Source: Enoplolaimus lenunculus
Lineage: Eukaryota > Nematoda > Enoplea > Enoplida > Thoracostomopsidae
Length of the DNA: 64,000 bases
Assembly: GCA_030248215.1 (NCBI GenBank)
Contig: JASANG010001218.1
Coordinates: forward strand, 106,920 to 170,919
Reading direction: 5' to 3'
The position numbers and the translations under genes were made by a program. This document shows positions 10,186 to 21,681 of the stretch, one piece after another. The first letter of the stretch is position 1. The number at the start of each line of letters is the position of its first letter. The notes under the pieces were generated by a model. That model was not told where the DNA came from and ran no database searches. It worked only from the letters and a program-made list of their open reading frames with translations.

Positions 10186-10393
10186 TACACTGTCAATTCC
10201 AGTGAGTTTATTAATTAACTCAGCTAAAGAGTTAGTTATTTCTGAGCTAATAACTGTAAATATTAACTCACTCTGAGTTGAATTGATCCGTACTCTGAGT
10301 TCAGTTGATTCCGCGTAAGTTGAATAATTAAATCAGAGTGAGTTTTATTGCTGAGTTCTGAAAGTCGTAACACTCACTGGGATTTACAGTGTA
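10186..10393. mobile_element. TA-MITE (AACTCA family)
   Basis: TACACTGTCAATTCCAGTG on the left and GGGATTTACAGTGTA on the right, including the TA target. About 50 bp shorter than the longest copies. Just before it, 10038-10110 holds TTAGGT-like remnants of a TEL-MITE. Confidence 0.83.
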
Positions 10394-10630
10394 GTAGGAC
10401 TACATGTTTGGAGTGAAGCTTTGACCCGGTTGGTGACAGTATGTTTACTAATGCAATAACAGAAACAATATGCTAAATTAGAGAGTATTTTACTAATTTT
10501 CAAATATAGAAGTTTTGAGCCTTGTATTTAAGCAATTCTTATCCAAAAACTCTCATGCACAGCGAAGCGGTTTTGTTTATTTTACTCGGTGGCAGAAAGG
10601 TGGTGATGTTCGTCCGTCTGTTCGTTGGAT

Positions 10631-10834
10631 GGCCCTTGTAAAGATCAGGGGCGGAACGTTTTTCCGCAGGACTAGAATAGAGTAAGCTTAAAGCTTTAGT
10701 CTGGTTTTTTTATTAGCTTAGGCTTAGGCTTAGGCCTAGGAATAAACTCATTCTTACGTTTTAGGCTTTAGGCTTAGGCTTTGGCTGAGGAATATGCTTA
10801 TAATACTGTTCCGCCGCTGTTCTTTACAATGGCC
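10631..10834. mobile_element. TEL-MITE copy, reverse orientation
   Basis: Starts GGCCCTTGTAAAGATCAGG and ends TGTTCTTTACAATGGCC, with CTTAGG arrays between. The flanking octamers do not match, so the target duplication has decayed or the copy was rearranged. Confidence 0.82.
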
Positions 10835-11486
10835 CGTCCGACTTTAATCTCAGTCTTATTAACCACTTACCAATTTTGATAAACTTTTTTGTTTGAAAGC
10901 TTGTTATTCCGCAGCGTTAACTTCGCATTGCAGTGTTAAAACGCTTCGCGAAACTATGAGCTTTGCTCGACTATCCGCTTCGCTCCAAAAGCATAAAATA
11001 GTTATTATGAATAACAGAAATTTTTTGATTGTAAGATTAGCGTTCTATTCCGCGGCAGATCCGCGATTTTTTACTCGGAATGGAGCGGAAACTTAACGTC
11101 TAAAGAAAAGCGGCTTAACAGGTCATTTTCGTGAGTGTACACACGAAAAAGTATTTCTGAATTTATTCAGTAGACTATTTTCTGTGGCAAACCTGAAACG
11201 TTTTTCTGATATTTTGGACAATTTTTCTAAAAATAACTGGAAAACGTTTATTTTCATACCTTATTTCAAACTTTTCTGAAATCTTTTCTGTTATAACAGA
11301 AATACTTTTCAAGTGCACCTTGCTAAGTATATTTCTTAAATGTGAGAAATTTTTTCTAAATATCAGAAATATTATTTTGACAGTATATGCGTTTCAACAC
11401 TGTAAATTTCTATATTCAGAAAAAACTTAATAGTAAAAGCTTCAGGGCAATTTAACTTTACTTGATTGTCTGTTCATTTCTGCATA
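10835..11486. other. Intergenic, nothing recognised
   Basis: AT-rich, with repeated TTTTTCTGA/ATTTCTGAAA words near 11150-11400 that look like low-complexity drift. No gene or terminal repeats found. Confidence 0.35.
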
Positions 11487-11748
11487 TACACTGTAAATTC
11501 CACTGAGCTGATTTAATCAATTCAGCTTGCGAGTTAGTTATTTCTGAAATAAAATCAGTAAGTAAACATTAACTCATTCTAAAGTTAAGTTGATTCTCAC
11601 TGTGACTTGAGTTGGCTCGGGGTGAGTTTATTAATTTGCTCAGAATGAATTGAATCAACTATAAATTTTTAGTTCTGATAGACCTAATTCGTACTGAGCG
11701 ATTCAACTCATTCTGAGTTAAAATCAAATCACTGAAATTTACAGTGTA
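11487..11748. mobile_element. TA-MITE (AACTCA family), full length
   Basis: TACACTGTAAATTCCACTG to GAAATTTACAGTGTA. The core shows the family pattern of TGAGTT, GAGTTAGTTATTTCTGA and AACTCATTCTGAGTT. About 260 bp including the TA target. Confidence 0.87.
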
Positions 11749-12680
11749 AGTATCAAACTGATTATTAGTACAATTTTGATTATTTAATTCAAATTCAAAA
11801 GTGGACACTGATTTACGTGTGTTGAAAAAATTTCGGCACCGCCTTTAGAAAATTTTCAACCTTGCTTGTAAATCATTAAAAACACTTTTTATGGCGTCCC
11901 TTGAAGGATGTTTATTCCGATTGCAAGGTGAGCCAGCTATAGGCCTGGAATGTTGTTGTTTTCTTAAGATTGGTTGTAATTATGTTTCTATTAAAAACAC
12001 TGTATTGCATTATCTTATGCATTCGTTTAAATTGTAGTTTTTTCGGTGTTATTTTATATTATTTGCTATAATTGTCATTCCCCGCACATTTTTTTTAATT
12101 TTTGCTATTAATTTCAAACAGGTGTCAACAATTATTTTTGTTGTTTTTATATCCTATAATTGTATACAAAACTGGTACGCTGTGATCCAAGGTACAACCG
12201 AAGTGTCTGTCTTCGGCTACGACTCAAGCAGATAATCAGCCTCCGACCCTGGTAGACTTTTTGACTGGTGGTTCCGGCAATTTTGGTAGTGAAATTTTGT
12301 ACAGTTTTAATAGCAAAATTGTATCTTTCAGGTGCGTTTGACTTTTAATTTTTTTACGTTGAGGAATTTTAATTTTGAGTTGTCTTACAAAATAACTCTA
12401 AAACCCAAAATTTTTGATAGAATTTCGTGGATATTTGCTAAAATTATCAAATAAAACATTTTCTTTTTACTGCATCATTTCGCGACACCACCGGCCTCAC
12501 GTCCGACTCGGCAAATTTTGTTGGTCTCCGGCTCCGGTATTTTTTACATCCTGTTGCTCCTGGTTGCGATCATATGCCTACTGAACAGAAAAGTAAGGTA
12601 CATCTTTAAGACTGAATCTACTTGCTATTTGGCATTGGTTTCTCTTATGAGCAGTTGCCAGGTAGTTTGTTATAGCCTTC
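11749..12680. other. Intergenic, weak CAGGG-MITE debris
   Basis: No gene seen. 12267-12560 contains scattered GGTTCCGGCAATTTTGG and CTCCGGCTCCGGTATTTTTT words, suggesting an eroded CAGGG-MITE without defined ends. Confidence 0.4.
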
Positions 12681-12887
12681 GGCCAATGTAAAGAACAGGG
12701 GCGGAACAGCATTATAACCTTAAGCCTAAGCCTAAACCTAAACATAGGTCTAAGCCTAAGCGTAAGAATGAGCATATTCCTAAGCATAAGCTTAAGCCTA
12801 AAGCCAAGCAAAATAATAGTCTAAAGCGTAAGCTTATTCTATTATAGTCCCACAAAAAACGTTCTACCCCTGATCTTTACATGGGCC
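12681..12887. mobile_element. TEL-MITE copy
   Basis: Left end GGCCAATGTAAAGAACAGGG matches the consensus perfectly. The right end is CTACCCCTGATCTTTACA. The core holds CCTAAG units interrupted by AAGAATGAGCATATTCC. Flanks TAGCCTTC and TAAGATTC agree at 5 of 8 positions. Confidence 0.85.
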
Positions 12888-13067
12888 TAAGATTCAAAAG
12901 TACCTTTATTTAGTACCAAGCTAATGTTTGTAGCGATAAACTGTATCGTAAATCACTTGGTTTTTCAAGTCCTAAACTGCAGGAAATAGTTCCATTTAGA
13001 AGTGTACATGGGTGACACCCAACTTTACCCGCCCTTCTTTTTTGTCGTGGGCAAAATGGCCAAAATA

Positions 13068-13288
13068 CACTGCAAAAAATGGTGAGTCAAATTGACTCTC
13101 CACGAAATAGGCTTTTCCGGACTCACAAACTGAGTCAAAATTCGACTCCGCCAGAGTCAAATTTGACTCACTGAGCGACTCATTAAGTCGAATTTGACTC
13201 CGGCGGAGTCAAATTTTGACTCAGTTTGTGTAGTCGGTTAAAAGCCTATTTCGGAGAGAGTCAATTTGACTAACCATTTTTTGCAGTG
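13068..13288. mobile_element. Near-perfect palindromic MITE (TA target)
   Basis: About 220 bp that reads almost the same on both strands. CACTGCAAAAAATGGTGAG at the left faces AACCATTTTTTGCAGTG at the right, and GACTCCGCC faces GGCGGAGTC near the centre. TA lies on both sides. Only a few arm mismatches, so it is relatively young. Confidence 0.88.
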
Positions 13289-13609
13289 TACCGTTGTGGA
13301 TTGTCAACAAGTTTTACAGGAGCCGGAACCGGAGTTCGCATAGTAAGACAAAATTACTCAGTTCAAATAATGTACCATTTTTGTCAATTTTAAAACATTT
13401 TGCCGCAATGTTGTCAAATGTTTACGCTTTAAACATCTTTTTAAAAAATTTCCACAATTCAAATTTGAAAAAATTACTCAAAAGTTTCAAATAAACCTAC
13501 TGCGCACGACGTCTCTTATATAAAATATCAAAAATGTCACTAATGAAGTCGCCGAAACCTATATAGCAATACTCGTCATGTGTCAAATGCAAACCATATA
13601 CCTGAGTAA

Positions 13610-13990
13610 CACAAACCTCGGTTCGTACTTTGGTTTTGAACTTAGAACTGAGTTAAAATTCAACTTAGGTTTATTTAATTTTAATTCAAAATGTTGTGTT
13701 AAACCGAATCAACTCAACCTGAGTCAAAATAACTCAACGTTCTGAGTTCAAAATCTAACCCATAGCTGAGTTCATTTTTGCCTGACTTGCTGTGAGTTAA
13801 TCAAATTTTTGACTCAGATTGAGCTAATTTTACCTCTACTTGATGCAAAATTTAACTGAATTCCAAGTTAAAATTTTAACTCAGAACATTGACGTGTCTT
13901 AACTCAGATTGAGTTGACTCTATTTAACACAACATTCCGAGTTAAATTAACTCAACCTGAGTTGAATTTAGCTCAACAAAATTTGCAATG
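13610..13990. repeat. AACTCA-rich inverted repeat, old
   Basis: Dense GAGTTAAAAT/ATTTTAACTC words in both orientations, similar in style to the TA-MITEs but without the CACTGTAAATT ends. Probably a related older family. Confidence 0.5.
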
Positions 13991-14134
13991 GGGCTCGTAG
14001 CCAACGTAACATTTTGGGCTGGCGCAAAAATATATTCAGTAGGTTCTATTTTAAAGTTTTGATTTTTGTAAACAAGGTTAAAAGTGTTTTTATAACAAAC
14101 ACTATTAAGTACCCAGCTGGAATTCCTCTGGTTG

Positions 14135-14668
14135 CACTGTAAATTCCAATGAGTTGATTAATTAACTCAGAAGCAAAGTTAGCTATTTTCGAGATCATAA
14201 CAGTTATAACTTTAAACTCCCTCGAGATGAGTTATTTCTCAATCTGAGAGTTGAGTTGATTTTTACACTGAATTGAGTTGACTCTGCGTGAGTTGATTAA
14301 TTAGCTCAGAATGAATTGAATGAACTGAAAATTCTGAGCTTTCATAGTCCAAACTGAGGCTGTACGGTAAATTTCGGTGGGTTGATTAATCAATTCAGCT
14401 TGCGAGTTGGTTATTTCTGAATTAAAATCAGTACACATTAACTCACTCTGAGATGAGATGATTCTCACTCTGAGTTGAGTTGACTCTGGGTGAGCTGGTT
14501 AATTAACTCAAAGTGAACTGAATCAACTCAAAATTCTGAGTTCTGATAGTCCTAACTCAGACTGAGTGACTGAGTTCATTTTGAGTCAAAATCAACTCAC
14601 TGAAATTTTGCAGTGTATAGTAATTCAACTCATTCTGCGTTAAAATCAACTCACTGGAGTTTACACTA
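14135..14668. mobile_element. TA-MITE with a second TA-MITE nested inside
   Basis: The outer copy starts CACTGTAAATTCCAATGAG at 14135 and ends near 14668. A second copy (about 14365 to 14615) begins GTACGGTAAATTTCGGTGG and ends GAAATTTTGCAGTGTA. Outer sequence resumes with AATTCAACTCATTCTG, so the insertion used a TA within the outer element. The outer right end lies about 46 bases before the TTL gene 2 start codon. Confidence 0.8.
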
Positions 14669-14714
14669 TGTGGACATGCGTCAAACTATAATTTAAATTT
14701 TATGCTTCATAAAT

Positions 14715-16365
14715 ATGAATCGAAACTTAATATTGCTCGCCGTGTTAACGTTTATTATTGTTGTATATGGCAAAAAAATTCAAAAAGTACGAGTGAAAGG
14801 CGAGTTCTTTTGTCAATCTGAACCGGAAAAAGCTCAAAATATTACGGTGATTTTGAAAGATATCGATACGCGTAAGGGATTTTAAATATTATCTGAGGGA
14901 TATTGAGTTTGTTTAACATTAAAACCTGCACTGTAAATTTCAGTGAGTTGATGTTAATTCAGAATGAGTTGAATCGCTCAGTTTGAGTTAGAACTATCAG
15001 AACTGAGAATTTTGAGTTGATCCAATTCATTCTGAGTTAATCAATCAACTCACACAGTCAACTCAACTCAGAGTGAAAATCAACTCAACTCAGAGTGAAC
15101 TAATATTTAATGATATTAATTCAGAAGTAACCAACTCGCTAGCTGATTTGATTAATCAACTCACTGCAATTTACAGTGTACGGGTATTTGAGTTAAATCG
15201 AAACGCACCGAACGATGCATTTTTTGTGAAATTTGAGTTAAATCGAAATGCACCGAACGATGCATTTTTTGTGATATTTGAGTTAAATCGAAACGCACCG
15301 AACGATGCATTTTTTGTGATATTTGAGTTAAATCGAAACGCACCGAACGATGCATTTTATTATATGGAAAATTTAGCTACCGAAATTTGCGGACAGAGGT
15401 CGATTTTCTGGTGTACCCGTATCATAGGAGGCAGACCTCTGGGTGCATCTTACCAATGATTGAACACATTCGGCTGACAAATATCAAATAATTTCAGCAT
15501 ATATTCCGGAACGTGTAATTTCAAACATTTTGCAGTCTATTGCTCTGACTTGTAAATCGACCTAAAATCACTCTCAACTTTTAGTGTATGATGACATATG
15601 GGAAGCTGTAGGAAGAAATTCGGTTTTAGTCATGTCTTTGGAACGAATTTTATAATTTAATTTAGTAAATAAAGTTTTTTATTATATAAGACCCATTTCC
15701 ACGTGCAACATTTCGCAGCGACAACTCGCAGCTGCAACTTGCACAAAATACTTGCAGCTGCAAGTATTTGCAAATGAGTTCCGATTGACCAATCAAACTG
15801 CAGGTGCAACAAATTCAAACGAGTTGCAACTGCGTTCACGGGTACAAATTAAATTCAATAACGTGAATTCCAGTGAATAATTTGCAGCTGCAAGAATTTC
15901 AAATCTGCTTTGTGACCAAACTTGCACATGCAAATTGCACGTGCAAGTTTTTGCTGCAAAAACTTGCACGTGTGAATAGAGATTTAATGAAATTTGTATA
16001 TAAATAACAAAATTGTACGTTATTTATTTCTAGTCAATCCAGATGACACGCTTGGTCTAACACAAACCAGTTCTACAGGAAAATTCAGAATCGAAGGTTC
16101 TGCGAGTGATCTGGTCGGAAATATTGATCCAATCTTATTGGTTTATCACGAATGCAATGATTATTACGAGCATGTGATTACCGGATCCGGTGTGCCGTGT
16201 CAACGCCGGTGGCAACTTCGAATCCCGGATGTTTACCTGGAAACAAACCAGGAAATGGATTTTGGCCGAATGAATTTGGACATTGGTCTGGATACGGTTG
16301 AAGGGCGACAATGTGTTGCTCCAGGCAGCGCAGGTGGATGGTTTGATCGTTCGAAGAAAGTTTAA
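14715..16365 (+). CDS. Transthyretin-like (TTL) family protein 2
   Basis: Exons 14715-14871 and 16034-16365 join to 162 residues. The intron is phase 1 at exactly the same codon as in TTL gene 1 (DT then L). Residues 1-19 are a signal peptide with the core LILLAVLTFIIVVYG. TTL motifs follow: VRVKGEFFC, DIDTLNPDDTL, GKFRIEGSA, NIDPILLVYHECNDY and IPDVYL. The four cysteines are conserved with TTL gene 1. The two genes share order, strand, intron site and most core residues, so they are tandem paralogues, but they are well diverged, with different tails (GGWFDRSKKV here). Secretion and an extracellular role are inferred from the signal peptide; the ligand is unknown. Confidence 0.93.
14939..15178. 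mobile_element. TA-MITE in the TTL 2 intron
   Basis: CACTGTAAATTTCAGTGAG to CACTGCAATTTACAGTG, in the same orientation as the copy at 7276 and likewise in a TTL intron. It starts 67 bases after the splice donor. Confidence 0.86.
15185..15358. repeat. 45-bp tandem repeat, 4 copies
   Basis: Unit with TTTGAGTTAAATCGAAACG and CACCGAACGATGCATTTTTT. Copies are almost identical and multiples of three long, so frames stay open by chance through them. It abuts the right end of the TA-MITE, suggesting expansion from its flank. Confidence 0.9.
15691..15981. mobile_element. MITE rich in GCAGCTGCAA and ACGTGCAA words
   Basis: Left ACCCATTTCCACGTGCAACA and right AACTTGCACGTGTGAATAGA are imperfect inverted ends. 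Between them, words such as TTGCAGCTGCAA recur in both orientations. A fragment with the same right end lies at 43320-43425. The element ends 52 bases before exon 2 of TTL gene 2. Confidence 0.65.
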
Positions 16366-16414
16366 AAATTGCAGTTTGCAGTTGACAATTTGAAACTTTT
16401 CTTATAACCTTGTA

Positions 16415-16666
16415 CACTGTAAATTCCAATGAGTTGATTAATCAATTCAGCTAGCGAGTTAGTTATTTCTGAGTTAATAACAGTAAACGTTAACTCACTC
16501 TGCGTTGAATTGATTCTCACTCTGAGTTCAGTTGATTCCGGGTAAGTTGAATAATTAACTCAGAGTGAGTTTTATTGACTCAGAATTCTGAGTTCTGAAA
16601 GTCCTAACTCAGACTGAGTGATTCAACTCATTCTGAGTTAAAATCAACTCACTGGGACTTACAGTG
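16415..16666. mobile_element. TA-MITE (AACTCA family), full length
   Basis: CACTGTAAATTCCAATGAG to CTGGGACTTACAGTG with TA on both sides, 49 bases after the TTL gene 2 stop. It is most similar to the copy at 10186. Confidence 0.87.
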
Positions 16667-16723
16667 TACCCACAAAATTACTTTATTTTCACATGAAAAT
16701 TTTTTTGTTTCATTGCGTTTTCA

Positions 16724-16830
16724 GTATGGTGCAATCGGAATTCCGGTTCCGGTAGCGAAATCCGGTATTTTTCACTTTCCGGTTCCGGTAATAAATCCTG
16801 TATTTTTTCAACCACCAGAATTTTTTGGTT
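16724..16830. mobile_element. CAGGG-MITE left-end fragment
   Basis: GGTGCAATCGGAATTCCGG followed by CCGGTTCCGGTA arrays. No matching right end within 500 bases. Confidence 0.55.
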
Positions 16831-18378
16831 GTTTACGGTATTGAAAACTTTTCTCATTGGAAAATTTATGAAAAATTGTCATATTTATTCTGTTTGGGTT
16901 CGTAGTGAATAGGCGAATTGGGAAACACCCCTCAATCCGTATTCTTTAAATCCATTTTCGGGCCCAGCTTCCGCTTTGCACGTTAATTTCTCGGCACAGT
17001 AGTGTTGACATGTTACGAAAAATTAATAAACTAGGTAAAAGTGCCCCTAGAAGGGACGGAATGTGATATGTTTCGCTAAAAGCATGAAAGAGTTTAAACA
17101 AGGGACAAGGGTTAGTTAGACCATAGATCAGTAGGTAATGCTTATAATATTAACTCCATAACTTCTATGAAAATAGTTGTCATCTATATCTTTGACGGCT
17201 GTCTTTCAGTGTTAACACGCTTGCGGTCAGTGAAACAAGAAACATATGGGCCCAGGGTGCCCACGTTGTCCCTACCCACTCTCTTTATACACTGTCTGAG
17301 ATGTCAATACGTCATTGTCTGAACCTTTAGACAATGAATATGCTCTAGGCCTAAATATATACTTGTCCTGACATCATTATCGGGAACTGTTATTGTCCAT
17401 AGTCCCTCAGAAGGGACTCAATTTTTTGCGTTGAATGATGAGTGTGAACATGTGTGCACAGCGTGTGTTTTTAAATATGTGCGCATGTGCTAACGTAATG
17501 TCCTGACATTCTACAGACAACATGTATTTAACCAGAGTCCATTCCGACAGAGTCTAGACAATTAACACAATGTTAGTACAGCTATGAAACTGTACCTTGC
17601 CTCCAGCTTGTATATGTACTTTTATGCTGTTCCTAATGGGGCGGGTAGAACATTTATTACATCGGCGCGTGCAATTTAACGTGGATGATCCATTAATTTT
17701 AGCGTTTGTTGGGTTTTACAATGTTCAGTTTATAAGTGATCTAATCTAGCATTCTTCTTGGAAGAGGATATTTTTTGAGTTTTAAAATATTATGTTTCTA
17801 AAACTTGATTAGTAAATATTTCAATATTGCAAGATTATACAAAATGCGTCTATTGATTATCGAATAAAAAATGTCACGCATACGTGCTCAACCATTTTAG
17901 ATATCTTTACCATGATAATTTGATGATGTGAAGTCGAGAAACTTTTCCAAATTGTGTTCTGTGCCGTGACATATTTAAGCTATTCATCTAGAAAATACAA
18001 TTCAAACGTTGCTAAATTTTACAAAGAACATGTTCTGCTGGCGCTCAATTGAGATAACTTTTAAAAAGCAACACACTGTTATACGAAAGGCAGTCTCCGC
18101 TGTCCAGCTGTTTCAGTTGTCTACGCTGTCCCAGCTGTCCCCGCTACAGAGTTAAAGTTTAAAGGGCCACAGCTATTGAATCGGAAACTCTGCAGCGCAA
18201 AAATGGCATCGTTGAACTCAGCGCGTCGAAATCTATAAAGTAAGGTATTTTTAATTAATTCCCTAGGGGGCAACATTCCGTACCTCCGCCCAGAGCCGTA
18301 AAGTATATGCTTATTCCTAAGCCTAAAGCCTAAGCGTAATAACGAACTAATAAATGCTTTCTATTGCTGTTCTACTGT
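16831..18378. other. Intergenic, no gene seen
   Basis: About 1.5 kb of AT-rich sequence without recognisable coding. Words GTGCCCCTAGAAGGGACGGA (17039) and CCCTAGGGGGCAACATTCCG (18263) are weakly inverted and may be ends of an old element. 18298-18352 is a TEL-MITE scrap with CCTAAG units. Confidence 0.35.
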
Positions 18379-19190
18379 GATACGGGGTTCACGTTATAAC
18401 CGGGGCAGGCGGGACATGGTTTGTCCCATGTTGATTCGACGTCAACATTAAAATTCGGGCTCTTATATTGGGTCAACAGACAAAACTCGAATGTCATATG
18501 ACATTAGTTTACAAACCACCGCCCTCAAATGATCAATGTCTACAAGGGACGGTATGTCACGTGATAATGTGGGACATATATGCGAATATCATATGATAGT
18601 CCAAAATTTCAACGAATATCATACGATAACAGAGGGGCAGTGTAACCTTTGGGTACTAATAAATGAATGAAAAGTTAGACGGGAGAGACACAAACGTGCT
18701 TTAAATACCAAACACATGCCTGCAAATCGTGTCCGGCACAAAATAGCTTAAAACCACAGCTTCATAATTCAAAAATTCAAATTTCAAATTCTAGTATCAT
18801 ATGATATTGAACAGGTCAATTTGAATGTTACCTCAACTATGCAGACATTTAGAAATATATCATATGATATTCGCAGACAATACCTCGAATATCATATGAT
18901 ATTGAAAGACAAAACGTGAACTACACATAATATTCGCAGACAAATACGAATTTTTGCATACGATATGGGGTCTACAAGCAGACAAAATGTGACCCAATAG
19001 TCTAATAGGGACAAAATGTGTCCCAAGCTGCCCCGGTTATAACGTGAACCTCGCATGAATATCATGAATTCGTTGTTTGGAAAATAATATTTGCATGAAT
19101 GTCCCATAGTATCACGTGACATTGTTGACTTCGAATCAACATCGGACAAACCGTTGCCTGCCTGTTCCGGTATAACGTGAAACCCGCACG
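18379..19190. mobile_element. TIR element with repeated ATATCATATGATAT palindromes
   Basis: The left end GGTTCACGTTATAACCGG, continuing through TTTGTCCCATGTTGATTCGA, pairs with the right end (19121-19189, TCGAATCAACATCGGACAAA to CGTGAAACCCGCA), an inverted repeat of about 65 bp. A second right-end-like copy at 19028-19050 is a perfect 23-base complement of the left end. Inside, the palindrome ATATCATATGATAT or close variants occurs about six times. No transposase frame. Probably a non-autonomous element with a nested or duplicated end. Confidence 0.78.
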
Positions 19191-19816
19191 AGAAATACAT
19201 CCATTTTCTGAAAGAATTTCCTCTCAGCAGTAAACTCAATACAACCCAAACTTATTCTATTAAAAAACGTTTTAGCATAAAATTCCGTTTTGAAGCGCAC
19301 CATCGGAAACTGTAGGCCCATTCCCACTTTTTGACAATCCGGCAGTCATTTTATAAAGAGCGTACGATGTGTTCGTATATGATTTAAAATTTTATTGGAT
19401 CAACACTGTACAAAATCCCGCATACTTAAAGAAAAGAATGTAGACTATTGGAGTTTCGTTTCATAAAAATGTTAGGGGTAATTCTGCGTGCAACATCATG
19501 CACAAGTATGCGTTATACAATCCAGTTGTTCTTTGGTCTACTTCATTTGTTGCTTTTTTAGAAACTATAGTTTGGTCTTGTTTTCAGTTAACGCCTGTAG
19601 CAGCTGAAGTACTGTTTGGAAAGATACTTAGCTAGTGGTCTTAGCCAGAAATTTTCGCGATATGATCTGTAAGGAAATTGGGATAGGATTTTTTCGAATC
19701 CAGAAGTTAACAATGGTTTTTGTTTACTAAAGTGAAATTTGTTTTAACTTTGATTTTTCATTTTTCTTCAGTGTCAGAAACCTAATCTTCTTGACTTGCC
19801 AGGAAATGTAGTCGCA

Positions 19817-21033
19817 GCCAGGTATGGGCGGTCTCGGTGAATAAAGCGAGACCGAGACCGAACCTACCGTGACTGAGACTTTTGGTCTCGGTGTCAATCA
19901 ATCTAACCGTTACCGTAAATAAAAATAAGATTTTTTAACAAAACTTTTGAATATTTTTATCTTCTTTGAATTGCCGCTTCATGCAATTAATCGCTAATTC
20001 AGAGCTACAGTGTTATTTTTGCTCTCGTGCAAACCGAATAGACTGGAAAATTTTTAAACGCAAAAATGCAACTATTTGTGGTTTGTCACTATAAAATCAA
20101 AGTGTGTTGAGTTTCCTTTTAAAAATAGAATTTCAGGTAACTGGAGGGGTCATTCTGTTTGTCAAATCGCTGTATATATCACCAGGAGCGTAGCAGTGCT
20201 CCACAATCGTTCGCTGTCCGTGTTGGTAGGCGAAATGCGGAAGTACTGCTAGGCCAAAGCTGTGATCTAAGCAAAATTTGTGTGATTGCTTATCGCTTTT
20301 TCACGGTGAGCGGTCCCTGCCGCTGCTCCCTCAGATATTCCAGAACTATCTGGTTTTCCTCTGAAAGAGGAAAATCTTAATTAATAGGAATAAAAGAGGA
20401 AATTAACCGGTTATCCAGATCCGCTGAAGAAAATTAAAAGATATTAACAACCAGAATAACTGGTTTTTCAGAGTTTATATAAGTGTCTGTTTTCTGTTTT
20501 ATTCAGCCAGTTTGGGTTGTGATCAGTTACGAAATGTGGCTTATTTTCGGAGCGCATTTTCTGGAATTAGACTCAACTCTCGTAGTAGTCTAATTCTAAG
20601 TTAGACTTGGCCTAACTATTGTTCACTTGTGTTCTTTTACTGGTATTTCTGTTACTTGTGTTTCTGTTTTCCGTATTATTTGTTCTTGGATTTCGTTACT
20701 TAATTTCTTACGTTACAAATTATTAATAAAGTTTTAACCGTCTTCAGTACTGAAACGGCGAGTTCCGTACAAACTCAGAGATCGTCCCCACAGACTAAGA
20801 CCAGTAAGGGATGGACTCGCCTGGTCCTCTAGTCACATACCCCTACCTCTGATTATATGGGTGGTTTACATTCACCTCTTTGGTGCAAAAAACTACGAAA
20901 AATGCGTTTGAAATAATTTATTTTGAAAATTTTAATTTTTTTAAGTGATGACCAAATATTGATCGAGAGCGAGACTATTCATTGATGGTCTCCGTCAGGT
21001 CTCGGTCACCCTTTTTAACCGTAACTGCCCATC
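19817..21033. mobile_element. 1.2-kb element with GGTCTCGG-rich ends
   Basis: Left GTATGGGCGGTCTCGGTG and GAGACCGAGACCG; right GGTCTCGGTCACCC and GTAACTGCCCATCTC form imperfect inverted ends. A right-end scrap of the same family lies at 24580-24615 and another near 40880-40925. The interior has no recognised protein. Confidence 0.6.
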
Positions 21034-21492
21034 TCTATGCGGTAGCATACGTGTCGACATACACGTAGTCGACGCGAAAAGCCTTTGAAGAGGCGGGCTG
21101 CGTGGCGCAATGATAGAACGATTGCTTAAAGATCCGTAGGCATGAAAGTTCGATCCCATCTTTGTACGCCTGTTTTTCTAGCTGCTTAGAAAAAGGTGTG
21201 AATTTATGGGGGCTACACACAGTGAACGCAATGACACGGAGGTCGGTTTTTGCCGGATATTATACCTGAACCGAACATATGATCGATTTCTGTGACGTTT
21301 TCGTTTTGCGAGAAAGATTATTTTTAGTGTTTCTTTAGTTAATTTCCGCAATTTAATTTTCGAAATCTCGGCAGTCATGAAAAGCCGTGATTATCATTTC
21401 TTGCTATTGATCCATGGAGTTGTATTTACTGTCAGGCTTGATAAATATAAAATTATATAGTTAGCAATTAGTTATATAAGTTTTGCCCTATA

Positions 21493-21681
21493 ATGGTAGC
21501 TGAACCATCAACGAACAGTGTATCGCCGACGCGTTCTCCTGCAGTAACTGGTCGTAGTAACGGCCAACAGCAGCAACACACTTTAGCCGCGGCACAAAAT
21601 GGCACCGTGGAACCGAAAAAAGGAGAAACTGTCGCGTCCATTGTACTGCTTGATGGAACGGATATACAAATTCCGATTGAT
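21493..21681 (+). CDS. 4.1 gene exon 1: polar head and start of FERM lobe F1
   Basis: 63 codons, ending in phase 0 before donor GTAAGA. The first 46 residues are Ser/Thr/Pro/Gln-rich and disordered-looking; then [16 protein letters not shown] begins the ubiquitin-like F1 lobe, matching the VxLLDGT motif of 4.1 proteins. Confidence 0.93.

Noticed and set aside
15073-15459. Repeat protein with units FELNRNAPNDAFFV
   Set aside because: Translation of a 45-bp tandem repeat inside the TTL 2 intron; the opposite strand is open too.
21088-21165. tRNA-like sequence (TGGCGCAATGATAG and GTTCGATCCC boxes)
   Set aside because: A- and B-box words are present but the acceptor, anticodon and T stems do not pair well, so this is not called a tRNA; it may be a decayed tRNA or SINE head.
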